Shown piece by piece: positions 62,609-64,000 of a DNA stretch of 64,000 nt. The notes beneath the pieces were generated by a model, which saw nothing but the letters and a program-made list of their open reading frames with translations, searched no databases and had not been told where the DNA came from. Where the stretch lies: the NCBI GenBank assembly GCA_003021045.1, contig PXRN01000010.1, positions 62,001 to 126,000 on the forward strand. The letters run 5' to 3'. Origin of the DNA: Halobacteriales archaeon QS_4_69_34. GTDB lineage: Archaea; Halobacteriota; Halobacteria; Halobacteriales; Halococcaceae. Position 1 is the first letter of the stretch. Every line of letters starts with the position of its first letter. A program made the translations under genes and the position numbers.

Positions 62609-63481
62609 ATGCAATGGAAGGCCGACCGAGGGCTGCAGGCGCGCATGGGCCTCACCATGCTTCTGTTGCTCGCGCTCTACGTGGTGTTCATCGGCGTGCT
62701 GTCGCAGTTCGCGGGCCTGTTCGTGATGGTGCTGGTGATAGGGGGATTCATGGTCGCGCAGTTTTTCTTCAGCGACAAGATCGCGCTCTACAGCATGGGC
62801 GCAAGCGAGGTGAGCGAGGCGGAGTACCCCGAGCTCCACGCGACGATCGGCCGACTCGCCCAGCAGGCCGACCTCCCGAAGCCGACGGTGGCGGTCGCCG
62901 ACACCCGCACCCCGAACGCCTTCGCCACCGGGCGCTCGCCGTCGAATGCGACGGTCTGTGTCACGAGCGGGATCATGAACACGCTAAACCGCGAGGAGCT
63001 GGAGGGGGTGCTCGCCCACGAGCTCGCTCACGTGAAGAACCGCGACGTCATGGTGATGACGATCGCCTCCTTTTTGTCCTCGCTGGCCTTCCTCATCGTG
63101 CGCTGGGGCTTTCTGTTCGGCGGCGGAAACCGCCGCGAGGGTGGAGGCGGCGTCCTCGTCGCGGTGCTCGTCTCGCTCGTGGTGGGCGTGATATCCTTCC
63201 TGCTGATCCGGGTGCTCTCGCGGTACCGGGAGTTCGCCGCCGACAGGGGTGGAGCGATCATCACCGGTCGGCCCTCCGCGCTGGCGGGCGCGCTCATGAA
63301 AATCGACGGGCGGATGGACAAGGTTCCCAAAGAGGACATGCGCGAACAGGCCGACATGAACGCCTTCTTTATCATCCCGATCAAGAGCGGCGCGATCGGC
63401 CGGCTGCTCTCGACGCACCCCTCGACGGAAAAGCGCGTCGAGCGCCTGCGGGCGATGGAGCGCGAGTTGGAGACGGCCTGA
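62609..63481 (+). CDS. htpX: HtpX membrane zinc metalloprotease (M48)
   Basis: A 290-residue membrane protease for quality control of membrane proteins. Two N-terminal helices (about 13-60: TMLLLLALYVVFIGVLSQFA and VMVLVIGGFMVAQFFFSDKI), active site LEGVLAHELAHVKNRD with HELAH at about 137-141, and the third zinc ligand Glu in YREFAADRGGAI (about 211-222). Two more helices lie between. The typical NAFATGRSPSNATVCVTSGI precedes the active site. Followed by a PspAB-like gene start, a neighbour pair I recall from other haloarchaea. Confidence 0.96.
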   Translation: MQWKADRGLQARMGLTMLLLLALYVVFIGVLSQFAGLFVMVLVIGGFMVAQFFFSDKIALYSMGASEVSEAEYPELHATIGRLAQQADLPKPTVAVADTRTPNAFATGRSPSNATVCVTSGIMNTLNREELEGVLAHELAHVKNRDVMVMTIASFLSSLAFLIVRWGFLFGGGNRREGGGGVLVAVLVSLVVGVISFLLIRVLSRYREFAADRGGAIITGRPSALAGALMKIDGRMDKVPKEDMREQADMNAFFIIPIKSGAIGRLLSTHPSTEKRVERLRAMERELETA

Positions 63482-63922
63482 CCCCGTGTGGGGACACGAA
63501 TCGAGCGGCGTTGCGGACCGCGGGTGCGGGTCGCAAGCGACGACCGCAGCCACGAGCCGTCCCGACCGATTTCCCCCCGTGGATGCCGGCCGATCGGTCG
63601 TGCTGTAGTGCGGTCCGGGAGTGCCGGCACACGGAAACCAACCGCAACCGCCACTGCCGCTATACCGCCACCGTACCGCCATCGTGGCCGCCCCGCACAG
63701 TCCACACCCTCCCCAGCCGATCCGCACACCGGGCCGACGCCCCGCACCGCGGTCGGCCCGGCGCGCTCGTCCCTCGCGCGGGCGTTGCGCACCGAGGACG
63801 GCGCGCAGCCGCGCGCCGACCACCATACTGTTCCGGTCGTCACCGCATTCCGATCGTCGCCGGGTCGTGGCAGCCGCGGGACGGACGGTTCGGCTTTTCA
63901 CCCCTCGTCACGATGGACCGGT
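63482..63922. other. Gene-free stretch with dispersed element copy C
   Basis: 441 bp between htpX and the last gene. It holds the inverted copy C of the dispersed element. Arg/Gly-rich minus-strand frames here are shadows. Confidence 0.55.
63702..63778 (-). repeat. Dispersed intergenic element, copy C (inverted)
   Basis: On the minus strand CGCGAGGGACGAG (63766-63778, identical to copy A) precedes ATCGGCTGGGGAGGGTGTGG (63702-63721, one extra G versus copy A). Confidence 0.6.
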
Positions 63923-64000
63923 ATGGGAATCCTCGACGGGCTCAAGTCGGCGCTCGGGATGCGCGCGGAGGCCGACTCGACGCGCGCGGCCGATCCAGCC
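63923..64000 (+). CDS. PspAB-like protein, partial at window edge
   Basis: The window ends 26 codons into this gene: MGILDGLKSALGMRAEADST then RAADPA. The start resembles haloarchaeal PspA-associated protein PspAB, commonly found next to htpX, as I remember. CTTTTCA at about 63894-63900 fits a TATA box. The identification rests on too few residues to be firm. Confidence 0.5.
   Translation, partial: MGILDGLKSALGMRAEADSTRAADPA

Noticed and set aside
1-64000. CRISPR array
   Set aside because: No regularly spaced repeats of 24-40 bp were seen; the Cas4-like gene is isolated.
1-64000. Insertion sequences or prophage
   Set aside because: No transposase, integrase or phage structural gene and no terminal inverted repeats were recognised.

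Overview
The window is a contiguous piece of a haloarchaeal (class Halobacteria) chromosome. The evidence is the very high GC content, strongly acidic proteins, archaeal information-processing genes (eIF2-gamma, Rpo7, Spt4, Rpo12, S24e, S27ae, L37ae, PCNA, NMD3, thermosome), twin-arginine signal peptides on the predicted secreted proteins, and a TATA-like T/A box about 26-31 bp upstream of many start codons, which points to leaderless mRNAs. The genus cannot be named from this sequence alone.

Layout. 0-11 kb: a CNNM/CorC-type membrane protein, a small redox pair, the t6A enzyme Sua5, a broken Cas4-like nuclease, then a tightly overlapping minus-strand operon (eIF2-gamma, PIN protein, Rpo7, Spt4, GTP-dependent dephospho-CoA kinase, S24e, S27ae, Kae1-Bud32). 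11-18 kb: HAD hydrolase, a DUF5787-like putative nuclease, a secreted PPC-domain protein, thermosome, Lrp divergent from glutamine synthetase. 18-26 kb, minus strand: PAP2 phosphatase, BrkB-type membrane protein, an operon L37ae-Rpo12-Pcc1-prefoldin beta-DUF3194 (last gene broken), DUF2103 protein, TruD, alcohol dehydrogenase, Pth2. 26-34 kb: operon dcd-thiR-methyltransferase, a tandem nitroreductase, the thiazole synthase Thi4, and two divergent Tat-exported proteins (beta-helix protein and trypsin-like protease). 34-45 kb: acyl-CoA ligase, MBL hydrolase, AstE-like deacylase, PhoU/TrkA-C protein, HMG-CoA reductase, a broken HNH nuclease, YtcJ-type amidohydrolase. 45-49 kb: a damaged chaperone locus (dnaK reduced to 52 codons, intact dnaJ, truncated phosphate permease), UspA, two genes of somewhat lower GC, tRNA-Ile. 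49-64 kb: FxsA, TrmB-type regulator, MptA, NAD kinase, two more Usp proteins, MscS channel, PCNA divergent from RlmE, an iron-sulfur XPD/DinG-like helicase behind a 15-C tract, NMD3, HtpX, and the start of a PspAB-like gene cut by the window edge.

How the genes work together: Sua5, Kae1-Bud32 and Pcc1 supply most of the t6A tRNA modification pathway; ThiR and Thi4 form a candidate thiamine regulon; Lrp and GlnA a candidate nitrogen-control pair. The notable feature is the number of broken or internally deleted genes: the Cas4-like gene (one in-frame TAG), DUF3194 (internal deletion plus frameshift), HNH nuclease (two compensating frameshifts), dnaK (about 90 percent missing) and the phosphate permease (truncated). 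They may be true decay or assembly error. A dispersed intergenic element with three copies is the best candidate for something not yet described. No CRISPR array, insertion sequence, prophage or replication origin was found.
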